Shown here piece after piece: positions 45,840 through 58,800 of a stretch of 64,000 bases of DNA. The stretch is from NCBI GenBank assembly GCA_014529385.2, contig CM043942.1:8372001-8436000 (forward strand), in the 5' to 3' direction. The stretch is from Adiantum capillus-veneris. Lineage: Eukaryota; Streptophyta; Polypodiopsida; Polypodiales; Pteridaceae. A model generated the notes under the pieces. It saw nothing but the letters and a program-made list of their open reading frames with translations. It ran no database searches and was not told where the DNA came from. The position numbers and the translations under genes are program-made. Every line of letters begins with the position of its first letter. Position 1 is the stretch's first letter.

Positions 45840-46060
45840 ACAAGTAGCAAATGGCTATGTGGAAATGCCTATGGGAATCTTAGAGAAAATAGTAGTCACA
45901 TCCGGTGGCATTGAATAAAAACAATGTTTGTGATTGTGGATTTTTGAAATGACAAAAATTTTGACATTATATTGGGATTTCCATTTACGTGACAGCTATA
46001 ATGGTTCAAAATTGGGGTTATGATCATATCTACTTGAGATATAAGGAGATGACTAGACGA
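45840..46060 (+). pseudogene. Ty3/gypsy protease remnant (second + lineage)
   Basis: The + reading KLQVANGYVEMPMGIL, VVTSGGIE, then FDIIL-like and RDSYNGSKLG segments match the C-terminal half of retropepsin in Athila/Tat-style elements. The catalytic Asp region is not readable. Several stops. Confidence 0.6.
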
Positions 46061-47290
46061 GAATGAGCCTCTGTAAGAATGATCATTTATACAAAAATGT
46101 CAGTTGAACACCCATTGAGGAGTTTAACTTGGCCATGATAAGTGAACCTAAAATTCCTGATGGCTTCAAACAAAAACTCACATTTGGGTATGTGGGGCAT
46201 TTGGTTGTAGTAATCTCCTCAATGAAGACTGTAAATTAAAAAGATCAATGGAGGCTGAGGCCAATATAGTTGAGCCTTTTCTCGAGGAGTGTTGAACCTC
46301 TTGAGTGGATTCAGATACTAGCCACCTTGGATGCATGTGTAAAAGAATCATCCCTACTAACTTTTGTGAAAAAGATGGATACGACATTATTTCCTTCTAG
46401 ATGGTTGGAATAAATTGAGAGATCCCGGATAACAACAAAAAGGAGTGTCCAAAAGATGTACCATGTAGATGAGTGAGGGATGAGATTTCAATAAGATATC
46501 TCTTCGAGGCAAAGGAAATCTTCAATGATTTCTTGATTTCTATAGAATCATACCGTTACAAAAGGACGTAGATGAAGAAAAAATTGGTATATCATAAGCC
46601 AAAGACTTGATTTTGAGAAACGAGGACAAGTTCTATGACTTTCTTAGCCAAAAATAAAAATACAAGCATGATAAAAAGAAAAACAAGACAAACAATAGGA
46701 AACCAAAAGGGAGAATCCCATGCCAACACTAATGGGAAAAATGCATTATTTGATGCTCTTGGGCATAATAGATTGTGTTCAAGATAAAATCACTGAGAAG
46801 TATGTCAATCGCTTAACAAAACAACAAGAAAACCCAGGGAGGAGGAGACTAAAACCTAAGATAACCAATACAAAGACATTGAACAAAAAAACCCAAAGTT
46901 GAGGGTAGAAAGAAATACCAAAAGTTGAAATACACCTTAAGAGAGATTTGGGAAATGAAGACGGAAAGTGAGGAAGACATAAAGTGGGATCAAATTAGTC
47001 TTCCACCCCACTACAAAATGTACTCAATTCAAAATAGAAGGATTGTGATACTACAACCCATGAGAGAAGTAAAGGAACCAGGGACATCCTATGATGGGCC
47101 TCAAGAGAATTGACCTACTAGAGCTAAGAGAGGAGTTTAGGCCAACACACATTACAAATGACCTTACCCATGAAGAAGAAGAAATATTAATCGCAGTGCT
47201 CAAGATGTATTTGCTTGGTCATATAGAGATATTAAAGGAGTGGATTTTGAGTACACTATTCCTCTTAAGGGTGATGCAAAACCAAGTAGA
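46061..47290 (+). other. Decayed protease-RT linker of the Ty3 element
   Basis: No strong motif until RT begins. The orientation and the retropepsin remnant before it suggest inter-domain pol sequence. Frames at 46720-47375 are Lys- and Glu-rich without a family signature. Confidence 0.4.
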
Positions 47291-48600
47291 CAGGGTCTAT
47301 ACATGTACAATAAGACATTTTCCAAAAAGATCAAACAAGAATAGACACACTGAAAGAGATCAAATTTGTGTATAAAATTGAGCACATAGATTTACCAATT
47401 GTGGTTGTGCCCAAGAAAATGGGAAACCAAGAGTGTGCATTAACCTTAAAAATGTAAATGTTGCTATCATCAGAGACAATTATCCTCTTTCCACAATAGA
47501 CCATGTGTTATAAAGAGTGGCTAACAAGGGGGCTTACATTTTTTAGATGGATTTTTTCAGGTTATTACCAATTGGAAATCATACTTGAAGTCCAACACAA
47601 AATAGCCTTTGCCAATGAATGGGGTATCTACGCTTATAGCATCATTCCATTTGGCCTAACCAATTCTCCAACAACTTTCGTGATTGATGAGTCACACATT
47701 CAGAGAATATCTATGAATATTTTGAGAAATCTATATGGATGACTTGTGTGTTCATTCCTTGTTGCAAGAGGACCACATCGAGCATTTGAGATAAGCATTT
47801 CAAAAGTTTAGAACCTATAAAATCTACTTGAACCTTGAAAAATGTGTCTTCATGGTAAGACGAGAAATTATTTTTGGCCACGATTTGTTAAAGAATGGAA
47901 TAACCAGTAATTTGAGAAAAATTAAGATGATTGTATAATTTTTTAGAACCACAATAGTGAAAGAGGTAAAATCCTTTACGAGCCATCATGGATATTATTA
48001 TAGATCTAGCTACAAGTATGTAATTGTTGCAAAGCCTCTTTATCAATTGATCACAGACTTTGATTGTACACAGAAATGTGAAAAATCTTTTCAATAGTAG
48101 TTGAAGAATTTTGTCATTTTAGCTCCAAACTTGAAAGCTCCTGATTAAACAAATATTTTTCATGTCCACATTGATGCATCAACTTATGCAATAGGGTGCA
48201 TACTAGATGCTATAGCTAGATGAGGTCAAGATGGATTTCCACACTTCATATACTAGTAGGCATCTAAATAGTGTTGAAAAGAATTGCACCACCATTGAGC
48301 AAAGAAGGGTTGGGGATGATCTACACAATTAAAAAGTTTAGAAACTATCTTGGCAAACCAATTCACCTTCTTTCTAGATCATCAAGCCTTGTTGTATCTA
48401 GTGAATAAACCCTACAATACAATATGTATTATCAGATGGTTTATCATATTACTAGAGATTGACGTCATAATGGTAATAAAAAAAGTCACAACCTGCTAGA
48501 GGGTTGACCATCTATCACAACTAATTTGATAATTTCTTCTCACATTAGGGAGTTTTTGTGAAGAGTGGCAACCACACATAATTGAGCAATCAAAATCTCT
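47290..48600 (+). pseudogene. Ty3/gypsy RT and RNase H remnant (Athila/Tat-like)
   Basis: RT reads, over two frames, VVPKK, then RVCINLKNVN, DNYPLSTIDH, FSGYYQLEI, HKIAFANEWG and IIPFGLTNSPTTF (frame 47503-47742). The YxDD block near 47740 is damaged (YG, stop, LVCS). RNase H follows with FHVHIDASTYAIGCIL near 48160-48205. Multiple stops. The style (ANEWGIYAY, IPFGLTNSP) fits the Athila/Tat branch, but that is judged by eye. Confidence 0.7.
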
Positions 48601-49294
48601 CTTTCTTTTGGTTGTATGTCCCTATAAGCAAGGAGTAGACCACGCATTAAGATTATGCATTGAGCCTAAAGAACAATTAATCTACTTAGCTCAAGTGCAA
48701 ATATCAAAATATTGTTCTTCACAATGGAAAAGTACAAAAATAACAATGCCTAATGAGACTAGATGTATATAAACCCAATATGCAAAAAACGGTTCATGAA
48801 TACATCAAAGAGTATGAAGCATGTAGTGCGCAACTGCCACAAGATCTTGTAGCCATGTTTCACTTGCTAGTAGTACCTAAATGGAGCAGCAACATTGTTA
48901 AATATTTGAAAACTAGAACATTCCTAGAGAGATTGAGCAAAGCAAGAATGAAGTCCATTAAAATTTAAGTTTGTGATTATGAGTTGATTTTCAATCACCT
49001 CTACAAAAGGCATTAGGAGAAACTTGGACTCAATTTTGAGCCCTGTAAGAAACGCCAACTCAGCATAGAGAGAGGTAATTATGAAAAATGCAAAAGTTTT
49101 TTTTTGGAATTCCATTTCTCATAGTACATACGTAAAAGTTTGCTCAATCACTTAAATGCATGCTCGTACAAAATGCTTTTCAAAAGCCCAACTTAAGTGT
49201 ACACAAAATTCCATGTCTGTGAATCTTAATGAGCGATGAGAGAAAACACATAAGAGTTGTTTTCAAAATACAAAAATAATGCCACGGAATAGAG
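48601..49294 (+). other. Decayed RNase H-integrase spacer
   Basis: Contains the VHEYIKEYEAC start of an integrase zinc region (48753-48968), then no clear motif. It leads into the first palindrome. Confidence 0.4.
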
Positions 49295-49985
49295 GCACAA
49301 GTATCAATCACCTTTTTATGAAGTACTCGCAATTTAAATTCGAACAGATTGTACTTGATAGTGATTCATAGGTACTATTTAAGACTATGAAGGAGTCAGA
49401 ACCAAGCAAATAGAGGTGCTTGAGGGATCTCTGGGACCTCTATTCGCTTGGTTCTGACCTTATGAGGCCCTATGATTAATATATAACACTTTTTAAGCCC
49501 ACGGATGCATCCGGAACGTCCAAAAACCATAGGATAGCTCTTTAAAACACTGAAATCTGACGTCTCTAGCTCAAGATATAGCATTTTTAAGCCTAGGGCC
49601 TCATGAGGTCAGTACCAAGCGAATAGAGATCCTAGAGACTCCTCAAGGGCCTCTATTTGCTTGGTACTGACCTCATGAGGCCCTAGGCTTAAAAATGCTA
49701 TATCTTGAGCTAGAGACGCCAGATTTCAGTGTTCTAAAGAGCTATCCTATGGTTTTTGGACATTCCGGATGCAGCCGTGGGCTTAAAAAGTGCTATATCT
49801 TTAATCCTAGGGCCTCATAAGGTCAGAACCAAGTGAATAGAGGTCCCAGAGACCCCTCAAGCGCCTCTATTTGCTTGGTTCTGACTCCTTCATAGTCTTA
49901 AATAGTACCTATCAATCACTATCAAGTACAATCTGTTCGAATTTAAATTGCGAGTACTTCATAAAAAGGTGATTGATACTTGTGC
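49295..49985. mobile_element. Foldback-like 691-bp palindrome with three internal hairpins
   Basis: Two arms of about 345 bp (49295-49639 and 49641-49985) are reverse complements with only scattered mismatches, and there is almost no spacer. Inside lie three hairpins built on GTCAG(A/T)ACCAAGC / GCTTGGT(A/T)CTGAC, centred near 49427, 49640 and 49853, so 213 bp apart. There is no coding content. It could be a foldback or MITE-type element; its transcript would fold into a long hairpin. Confidence 0.85.
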
Positions 49986-50428
49986 GAGATGCACAAGTAC
50001 AAGTACTTCACTTTATATGATAGCAACAATGGGTCATAAAAAGGCGCTCGACGCTTGTCCCAGATGTCATTATCAAGCGCCTTACTTTTCTGATGATAGT
50101 GACAATTTCACCAAAATGGTTTTCATGGACATTTTCAAAATGAGAAAAAATATTTTTTCAACGTAACGTTAGCCTTCTTCCTATTGGCTAAGGAGCATTC
50201 TCTCACTAGAGTTGAAAGGCCCGAAAATGAGTCCATTTCTTTCCTAATAGGGGAGAGATAGGCAATTAAGAATGTGTGCAATAGAGAGTGAGAGTATATA
50301 CCCATCCTTAAGCAAGCACACATAGGTCAAGCAGAAGGACATTTCTCTATAGACAAAATGACCAATGCAGTATAGGTTGCTAAAATTTGGTGACTTAGAG
50401 TCTATGGATGTTGAAGTCTATGTTAAAT
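49986..50428 (+). other. Spacer between the two palindromes
   Basis: Contains CPRCHYQAPYF-like coding remnants (49948-50166) that may be integrase-derived, and a smaller hairpin with AAGGCGCT / AGCGCCTT at about 50040-50090. Otherwise unassigned. Confidence 0.35.
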
Positions 50429-50880
50429 CATTAGGCAAAATTTGGACTCACAAAGGGGCCCTTTAAGGAGTTTGACTTTACCTCTCTCTACCAAAACGGA
50501 CGCATGGATAATTTTTTGCAAACAAACTCCAAAGTTGGCGGAGTTTTGACAGTTAGAATGTCCACTTCAAGATCTATCTACTAATATATAGCACGCCATG
50601 AGATTCCTCATATTTTAGAAGATTCTTTTTTTGATTCACTTAGATTCCGACAGAGTTGTCACATCATAGGTGAATCAAAAAAAGAATCTTCTAAAATATG
50701 AGGAATCTCATGGCGTGCTATATATCAGTAGATAGAGCTTGAAGAGGACATTTTATTTGTCAAGCCTCCGCCAACTTTGGAGTTTGTTTGCAAAAATTTA
50801 TCCATGCGCCCGTTTTGATAGAGAGAGGTAAAGTCAAACTCCTTAAAGGGCCCCTTTGTGAGTCCAAATTTTGCCTAATG
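50429..50880. mobile_element. Second foldback-like palindrome, 452 bp
   Basis: The left arm starts CATTAGGCAAAATTTGG at 50429 and the right arm ends with its reverse complement at 50880. The arms run about 213 bp with few mismatches and close on a loop of about 24 bases (50643-50666). It is unrelated in sequence to the palindrome 450 bp upstream. No coding content. Confidence 0.85.
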
Positions 50881-51059
50881 TGATGGTATGAATGCCAACG
50901 TACGAAGGTGTCAATTAAGAGATATGAGATGCATTTGAGACCTATGATGGGGATAGAGCCTTTTTCAAATCCCAAATTGACTTTGTCCATCCACGAACTC
51001 CACCTCTCTAGAGAATACATAAAATAAATTTTGCAATGACTACAACACAATTGTTGTAC

Positions 51060-51450
51060 GAGAATGGTTTTATGAGGTATGGCTTACCAATTTAGATAAT
51101 GAGAGGAACGCACTTCATAAACAAATTAAATGAATATCTCTTGGATGAATTCATGATAACTCATGAGATATCAGCACCCTACCATCCTCAATCCAATGGA
51201 CAATCCAAAAGCACAAACAAATTTTTTTGCACAGTACTCATCAAAATAGTAAACAAATCAATATCAAATTGGGATCAAAAGCACCATTTAGTTGTATGGT
51301 CTTATAGAGTGGCATTTAGAAATATCATAGGTACAACACCAGTCAACATGGTGTTTGGGATCAATGTTATATTACCCCTAAAATTTCTTATTTCTACCCT
51401 ACTCTTGGCAAGTGAACTAGAGTGGATAGGGCATGAGATGTTGGACTAGA
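51060..51450 (+). pseudogene. Integrase core remnant of the Athila/Tat-like element
   Basis: Reads NGFMRYGLP, GTHFINKLNEYL, ITHEISAPYHPQSNGQSKSTN, WSYRVAFRN, IGTTPVNMVFGI. This is the second half of the DDE core with the PYHPQSNGQ block and the GTTP(F/V)NLV(Y/F)G block. The catalytic Glu position is Lys or Ser. It belongs with the RT at 47290, from which the two palindromes separate it. Confidence 0.75.
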
Positions 51451-53100
51451 CCCCCAGTCTGCTAGAGCATTCATGCTCAGCAGTAGATTACGCACAAACT
51501 TATGTACAAATATACATCATGTAAAAATACATCAGCATCATATAACCTTAGCACAATCAAATGGAAAAGTATTATCCCCTGCATCCATTGTGCATGCATA
51601 ATGGCATCCTTCAAAGTCACAAGGACAATCACCAATCACTATTGAGCTCCAGTCATCAGCGTTCATTTCATACAAATCAAAAGACCATGGATAATTAGTT
51701 TTGCTAAGTATTATTTCTTAACTTATTTTGTTTTAACAAAAAATTAAGTAAGGTGACTATATCCTTGTATGTACTTTGAAACATGCCAAAAAATAAAAAA
51801 TCAAGGCAACATACCCTTTGTGATTCAAGCTATATCACCAGGTGGTGCCATCAAACTTGCTATATTAGAGGGAGATAAAAGGCCTGACTGGATTAGTGGT
51901 TGCATTCTTAAAAAGTATAACCTTCCTCTCACATGAGAGATGCTTGAGCAAGCTCATGCTCCCAAAGAAAAGAAGATGGATTAGAAACACAAGATTTGAG
52001 AGGCATAGGAAGAACCCAAACTTTGCATTCTCAAGAAAAGATCTCAATCATAACCACAAGATGAAGTACCATGAAAAACTTTGTCAACACCAATGCTCGT
52101 AACGTAATTCAAACATCACGAGAGGGGCTTGGTAGCACATATGTTAGAGTTAATGCTTAGCTACCAAATGGCACTTTAGAGAGATCATTACTGGATATAG
52201 GAGCTAGAGTGAATGTCATGAACCACACCACTTAGTGCTGATTATCCACAAAACCTCTTGCTTATCAACAATCAAAGCTTAAAGCTACCAATAAGGGCAT
52301 TATGGTTATTTTGGGATGTGCCAATGTTAGAAATACTATTGAGTGACAACAAATTCCACATCAATTTCATATAATGGTTGACCATGACATCAATGAAGCA
52401 ATTGTTTTGGGGGTACCATGCATGCATACCTACCAAGATACACCAAAGTGGTCCATGGATACTCTCTAATTTGTAAGAAATGGTCAATTACAAGTGAATC
52501 CATTGGCCATGACAGATTATCAATGGTCCATATGTCAACTCAAAGCAACATCAAAACACTCCAACAAACTCAAGATTCCATGAACCTCAAGGATGCAGGG
52601 AACCAAGAAAATTTGGATACCGCATTTATGGCTCCACAATGCATCTTCTTTTATTTGGGTCCCCAAACACACTATCCATAATTTATCAAAGTTCAAAACT
52701 CAGTAAAATACAAAGTACCACCAACCTCATTTCCATGTGTTTGCAAATACTATTGTCAAAACCCTCTCTTGCTATTACCTAATGTAAAGATATTGATAAG
52801 CACGCTAACTCATTTGTAATTTTAAACCCTTCTCACATTGTTGTGCTTGTACATCACCATGGCAATTGGAGCTTGATGCCCTTTTTTAGAAGCCCTAGGT
52901 ATAAAGGTAAATTTTAATGAGATTAGGGGGGACACTTTGGATAAGCATGTATGATTGAAGCTACAAACACATAAAGCTATTTTGTAATCAACATAACTTT
53001 TTATTAGTAATAAAAAGCTACAAACACATAGAGCTATTTTGTAATCAACATAACTTTTTATTAGTAATACAATTCGACTTCCAACAAATGCATTGTGTTT
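51451..53100 (+). pseudogene. Gag-protease remnant of another Ty3 element
   Basis: At 52180-52460 the + strand reads LLDIGARVNVMNHTT, then HQFHIMVDHDINEAIVLGVPCMH, the D-x-G-A and ILGxPxL landmarks of a retropepsin. Sequence before it (51830-52100) is Lys-rich and gag-like. The order (gag-protease after integrase) shows it is a separate insertion from the element at 45840-51450. A 65-bp duplicated patch (AAGCTACAAACACATA...) is at 52960-53080. Confidence 0.55.
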
Positions 53101-53151
53101 CTCTCCTCTTGGTCTTCCTATTGAGTGTAATCATTGCCAGCTCACAATAGA

Positions 53152-53405
53152 GGGGGGGGGGGGGGGGGGGTCACTACAATTTCAAAAAAAAAAGTATGTC
53201 ATATGGATTCATTAGTAAGGATGACCTTATTCTATATTTTCTCGCATTTTTACATACAGAAGGGTGTTGAAAAAATGATCTTAAAGAACAAAATTATTGA
53301 GCCAATAGGAAAAGGGTCTCATTTATTGGTGGTAAATTCATAGCTAAGGGGTTTTATAAATAGTCCTTGAACACATGTGACTTATAGGTTTTACATATTA
53401 TGACC
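53152..53405. mobile_element. MITE-like repeat related to 21429-21668
   Basis: Begins with a 19-base G run into GGGTCACTA and ends near TTATGACCCCC, giving inverted ends of the GGGGGTCA(C/T) type. Internally, CTCGCATTTTTACATA...AAGGGT matches the reverse complement of the interior of the 21429 insertion. No clear target duplication was found. Confidence 0.45.
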
Positions 53406-55179
53406 CCCAAGACTATCAATCTGGGTGAAGTTTGCATCTAGACTATGTGAGCATAAATCTAATGTTTTAATGGTATTTCAAGTGATAATGCTAAATTTTT
53501 TTATAGGAAAATATTTTGAAGCCTTAGCAAGTGCTAATGGACCACTTTTGTTCATGTTTTGACTAATTACATGGGCTGTGATTCATGTACCTCTAAAAAA
53601 TGAGGAGTTAATAGCTAGATAGGTTTCTCTAGTCCTTGCCTATAGTCTCCCAAAGTTTTGAAGTAATAAGAGCAAGGATTGAGCATTTTCTTGGTTATAG
53701 ATTGTTTTGTGTTGATCTTTGTGATTGTTCGTAAGTGTACCTTCTTACAATAGTAACTCTGTTATGCTTGAAAACCCAACACATCTTTGTGACCCATTGA
53801 GAGAGTCCTTCCAAGCACACAAAACTACAATGATCCAGGCTCAAGAGCAAGAAAAATATATGCTTTGGGGTGCCCCATAGCCATAAAAACTGCAAGTAAT
53901 GCCTCCCATTCTCTCAATACACACACACATAGATTTTACTCTCTATTCTTCTCTCTCAAGATTTCCATAGCCATACACACACAAGGAAGCTTGCCTAATC
54001 TAGGGCACATAGAGAATACACACACACTCCATCTTCTTCTTCATCCTTGTTCTCTTCCTCCATAGATAGGAAATATTCAAGCAAGAGAGAAGCAAGAAAT
54101 GGACAGGAAAGTTATGCCAACCAAGAGAGTTTGGAAGATGACATTCATGGGTTAATAAAGGAAGAAAGAACCCAACTTCCTTAACCACCGACAAACACAC
54201 AACCCCCCCAACTTCCTTTTCTTTATTCCAAATCTTAAAAAGTGATACATTTATGAACCTTAGGCTTAAGGCTTTATTTATATGCACATGGCATATGGCT
54301 TGACTTTTCATCACAAGAGATAGATCACATGCTTTGGATTTTACAACTGTGGACCCACTAAGTAAGCCAATAACATTTACAAAAATGGATGAAAATACGG
54401 CAACAAGGTGTATGTAGGCATATATGTCAAATGAACTTGGATAAAATTCTTGACTTGACAAAAAAATCCGCATCTTCTTAGCCTTTTTGGTGTCGAAATC
54501 GGAGGCTATCACCCATTGTGCTTGCTTCTTTAAGTATTGACATTAGATTGTGTTAGTGCCATATAGCTATTCTATAGATGTCTATTTTGGTAGTCTGTTA
54601 ACATTAGCACTACTGTTGGGGATTTGATCCCACGATGTTCGTCGACTGACCTTGTGATTGTATTTGCATTATTTAAAAAACCTTTGAAAATTCATCCCAT
54701 TTTTCACTAGCAACATAGTGCAAAAATGAGGTTTTGTCACTTGGTAGAGTTTAGGAGTCAAGGAATGGCTAGATCTATCATTTGGTAGCAAAGAGTGTTG
54801 TGATTGAGAATTCAAAGCATTTCAATTGCCAACTTTCTCATTGCTTTAAGAGTATTTTACACACCACCATCATTAGCAATCTTTTAAAGTTTTGTCATTT
54901 CATTGTGTTCTACCATTTTAAGTCATAGGAGAAGGCTCAGTAGCTACAAAACCAGTTGCAAAAGTTAGAGAAAAACTGGCAAAATATGATATTAAGCAAA
55001 AGATACCTTAAATCTTAAGAAATGTTGGGAAATCAGGAAAATAAAATCCAAATTGAAAAATATCAAGGTATTAGCTTTTAAATACCTTGTAGAGAAAATT
55101 TAAAAATTTCACTACGGTCCAAAAAGGAACATGGATCACAATCCATGTACCTTAATTTAGTTACAGATGGAATTAATTA
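53406..55179. other. Unassigned AT-rich stretch
   Basis: No transposon protein or host gene recognised. The 170-codon minus frame at 54512-54000 has no family features and lies in low-complexity sequence. Part may be LTR of a neighbouring Ty3 element. Confidence 0.4.
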
Positions 55180-55795
55180 TGCACTAAAATACAATATCTT
55201 GCTGATATTAATACGAGCTATTTGAGCTGTACGCTTTGCCGTACGTGTCGAAGGATGGGAACTTGCCTGTGCACTATATGCGAGCCTTGAAAGGCTGCAA
55301 ACACACAGCTAGAGAGTCCTAGCAAACTCAAAGAACAATGTTGCCTTACTCACCTCTCAATGCTTCGGTCGTGAAGGATCCTGTGCTGCAAAGAAGAAGG
55401 AGTTTTCGCTGATGTCATGCTCTACCGCCTCGCCGCCGCCGCCGCCAATGTCGCCGCAATGCTCGATCACTCTCTCTCTCTCTCTCTCTCTAGCATACAC
55501 ACACACATACACGAAGGAGAAGGACACAGAGATGGACCAAGAGTACTTCTTAGCTTACACCTCAAAGAATGAGGATTTTTAGGTCAAATGGACCTTTCAT
55601 AAGAGTTTGACCCATTCACTCATGGGCGTCCACAGTGGCCGGTTGTTGCAAAACTACTGTAAAAATAAGATAAGTGTTGCACCTCTCATCGGCGATCACC
55701 TACACACCTATTGGATCGACAAGCCGGGTCTGTGACTCAATCAAATAAATAATATGCATCCATCAAAGGTGATAGGGTGTCCGTGAGGGTTAACA
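55180..55795 (-). mobile_element. 3' LTR of the minus-strand Ty3 element (left end approximate)
   Basis: On the minus strand it starts TGTTAACC at 55795, directly after the polypurine tract AAGGGGGGCA (55796-55806). It has a (GCC)n patch, a (CT)n patch (55471-55491) and a (CA)n patch. This LTR is not related to the 28.3-29.7 kb and 36.6-37.5 kb LTRs, even though the internal gag sequences are. Confidence 0.6.
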
Positions 55796-55806
55796 TGCCC
55801 CCCTTC

Positions 55807-58800
55807 CTGATGTAGATTCCGTCCTTGAAAGCTTTAGTATCTTTTTGCTAGTTTAGCATAATACTTTTAATGGCTCGTAGGATTTTTGCCCGTCGTTTGC
55901 CTTAATTGAGCCTTATGAAACTTGAGTAAGACCCAATCATTTTCTTTGAACATTAAGGCTCTTCTGTGCTTATCAGCAGCAACTTTTTGCCTTTGTTGAG
56001 AGATGGATATAGCCTCCTTAATCTTTTAAAAAGATTCTTGTAGGTCACGGCTATACTCATCGGCGGCGAAGATCTTCCCATGTACTTTGAGTAGCAAGGG
56101 ACTTTTAGGTCTTCCCTCAATGATCTCAAAAGGTGCTTTTCCCGTAGAAATATGTACAGTATTATTGTAGGCATATTCTACAAGAGGTAAGTACTTTTCC
56201 CATTGTGAGCGTTGATCTACTTCGGTAACATAAGTCTTGAGTAGATCGAGTATCGTAAGATTGGCTATCTCACTTTGGCCATCCGTTTGTGGGTGATAGG
56301 CCAAAGAAAAATTCAATCTTGTTCCTAGATTTTCAAAGAGACCTTTCCAAAAATTACTGGTCATTCTAGGATCTCTATTTGACATGATGGATGTGGGTAA
56401 TCCATGGTGCTTGAAAATTTGAGATATGAAGAGAGTTGCCATTTGATGTGCCTTAAGAGTCTTTTTGATAGGAATAAAATGTGCTTGCTTGCTAAACCTG
56501 TCAACTATTGTCCATATTCCTGTATTCCCATGGATATACTCTCCCATGGTGAATTTGGGATAGGCAATGGCTGGAGTAATCCAGGTTGCTTCCCTCTTTC
56601 ATACTTGGTCTTTTGGCATACTACACATTTTGAAACATACTCTTGTATGTCCACTTTCATGGTAGGCCAATAGAAGTACGCCTCTACTCCTCGGAGAGTA
56701 GGTTGAATACCTCTATGCCCTGCATATGGAGGAGCATGGGATTCATACATAACTTTCTTACGAAGGGAATGGGTAACACATAGCTTATTGCCGTGGAGAA
56801 GATAACCATCCTGAAAGGTGAATGGTTCCTCTTTCTTCCCCAAAGCAAGGGCTGACATTATGTCTCTAAAGTCAGGGTCAGTAGCATACTCATCTATCAT
56901 AGAGGATAGATCATTGTGAGTAGCTATAGACACCGCATTAACTTTTGGTTGTCGTGAAAGTGCATCGGCCACTTGATTGTGCTTACCAGCTATGTGAGCA
57001 ATATGGAAATTAAATTGCGAAAGAAAATTTTCCCACCTCATTTGTTTGTCGGAAAGCTTGGTTTGCATCATGAAAGACTTGAGACTTTGGTGGTCGGTTC
57101 GCCGTAGGATAAATGGAGTCCCCAATAGGTAGTGCTTCCATGTTTCTAGGGCATGTAGAACAGCTAAAAGCTCTTTCTCATAAATTCCCAAGACTCGTTC
57201 ATCAGTATTGAGCCTTCAGCTCTCATATGCTATGGCATGCCCTTCTTGAAGCAAAACTGCTCCAAGGCAATCACCACAAGCATCACATTGGACCTCAAAT
57301 GGCTTTGAGAGATCCGGAAGCACAAGGACTGGTTGGGAAGTAAGCTTCTCTTTGAGCTTATCAAAAGCATTTTTCTTGTTAGCAGTCCATGCATACTTAA
57401 CGGTTCTTCTTAGTTAAGTCGTGTAGTGGTTCTGCTACTTGTTGAGAGAATTTTGCTATGAAGCGTCTATAGTGTGCACACATACCAATAAAGCTTCTTA
57501 GCTCATGTAGATTTCTTGGGTTAGGCCATGATTTTATTACCTCTAACTTTGATGGATCCATACGGATACCATCGTGAGAGATAATATGACCTAGGTATTG
57601 AATCTCTTGAAGGAAGAATTCGCTTTTCTTTTGGTTGAGAAAAAGCTTGTTCTCCCTCAATGCTTGAAAAATCACTTGGAGATGTTGCTTATGTTCCTCC
57701 AAAGACTTGGAGTAGATGATGATATCATCAAAGAACACTCCAATGAATTTGCGGTATGGTCTAAAAATTTTCTTCATCAGACGATTGAACGTAGCTGGTG
57801 CATTAGTCAAGCCAAAAGGCATGACTAGATATTCATAAAGACCAAACGTTGTGCAAAACACGGTCTTTAAGATATCTTCATCCACTATCCTTATTTGATG
57901 ATAGCCACTCTTAAGGTCAATCCTACTGAAGTAGGTAGAGCCTTGTAGCTTATCAAACAGATCTTCTACTCAAGGCACGGGAAATCTGTTTTTGATAGTG
58001 ATATGGTTTAGTGCTCGATAGTTTCACACACATATGGTATGTACCATCTTTATTTTGAACTAAAAGGACTGGAGAACAAAAGGGAGAGGAACTAGGCCTC
58101 ACCATCCCTTTGTCTACCAATTCCTGTACTTGCCTCATCTCCTCTTGTTGAGCTTGTGAGACTGGATAAGGAGGTTTGTTAGGTGGTGAGCTTCCTGGAA
58201 GGAGCTCAATGCAATGGTCATCATCCCCTCGTATTGGAGGTAAGTCCATAGGGATATCATCAATGAACACATCTTGGAATCCTTTTAGAAAATTAGACAA
58301 GTCTAACTCTTCTTGATTCCTACCATTTACATTTGATGAAACATAGTATCTTTTAAAGACTCTTTGACAAAAATCATGTACACAGAAACTGAGCTCTTCA
58401 TTGACTTATCAAAAGCAAGAGGATTTACAAGTGGAATAGTGCGACCATGCTCACTAGCATCTATATACATGTTCTTTTCCCTGTAGGTGAAGTAGATTCT
58501 CCTTTCAGGGAACTTCATGTTGGTAGCCATGCGATCAAACCATGGCGCTCCTAGGATAACATCCTCATGCTGGAGAGGAGAGATGAAGAATTCTTCTTTG
58601 TCGACATAGCTTTGGACATGAAGCCTCAACTTCCCAATCAAGGGAGTAACAGAGGCTTTTTGTCCCTTGAAAGCTGCGTCAGCCATTACCATATCTCCCA
58701 TCTCAAAAGCTTGAATGCCCAACTTGGTGACCAACTCCATTGATATGAAGTTCTGAGTAGAGCCAAGGTCAAACAAGATGAAGGCATCATGCTCTCTTAC

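Noticed and set aside
46720-47375. Lys- and Glu-rich frames considered as host genes
   Set aside because: They lie between protease and RT remnants of the same strand and are best read as decayed pol linker.
49295-50880. CRISPR-like or centromeric repeat array
   Set aside because: The repeated units are inverted, not direct with regular spacers, and the context is a plant retrotransposon.
54000-54512. Minus-strand 170-codon frame
   Set aside because: No motif, odd composition and location in repeat-derived DNA; length alone is not enough in AT-rich sequence.
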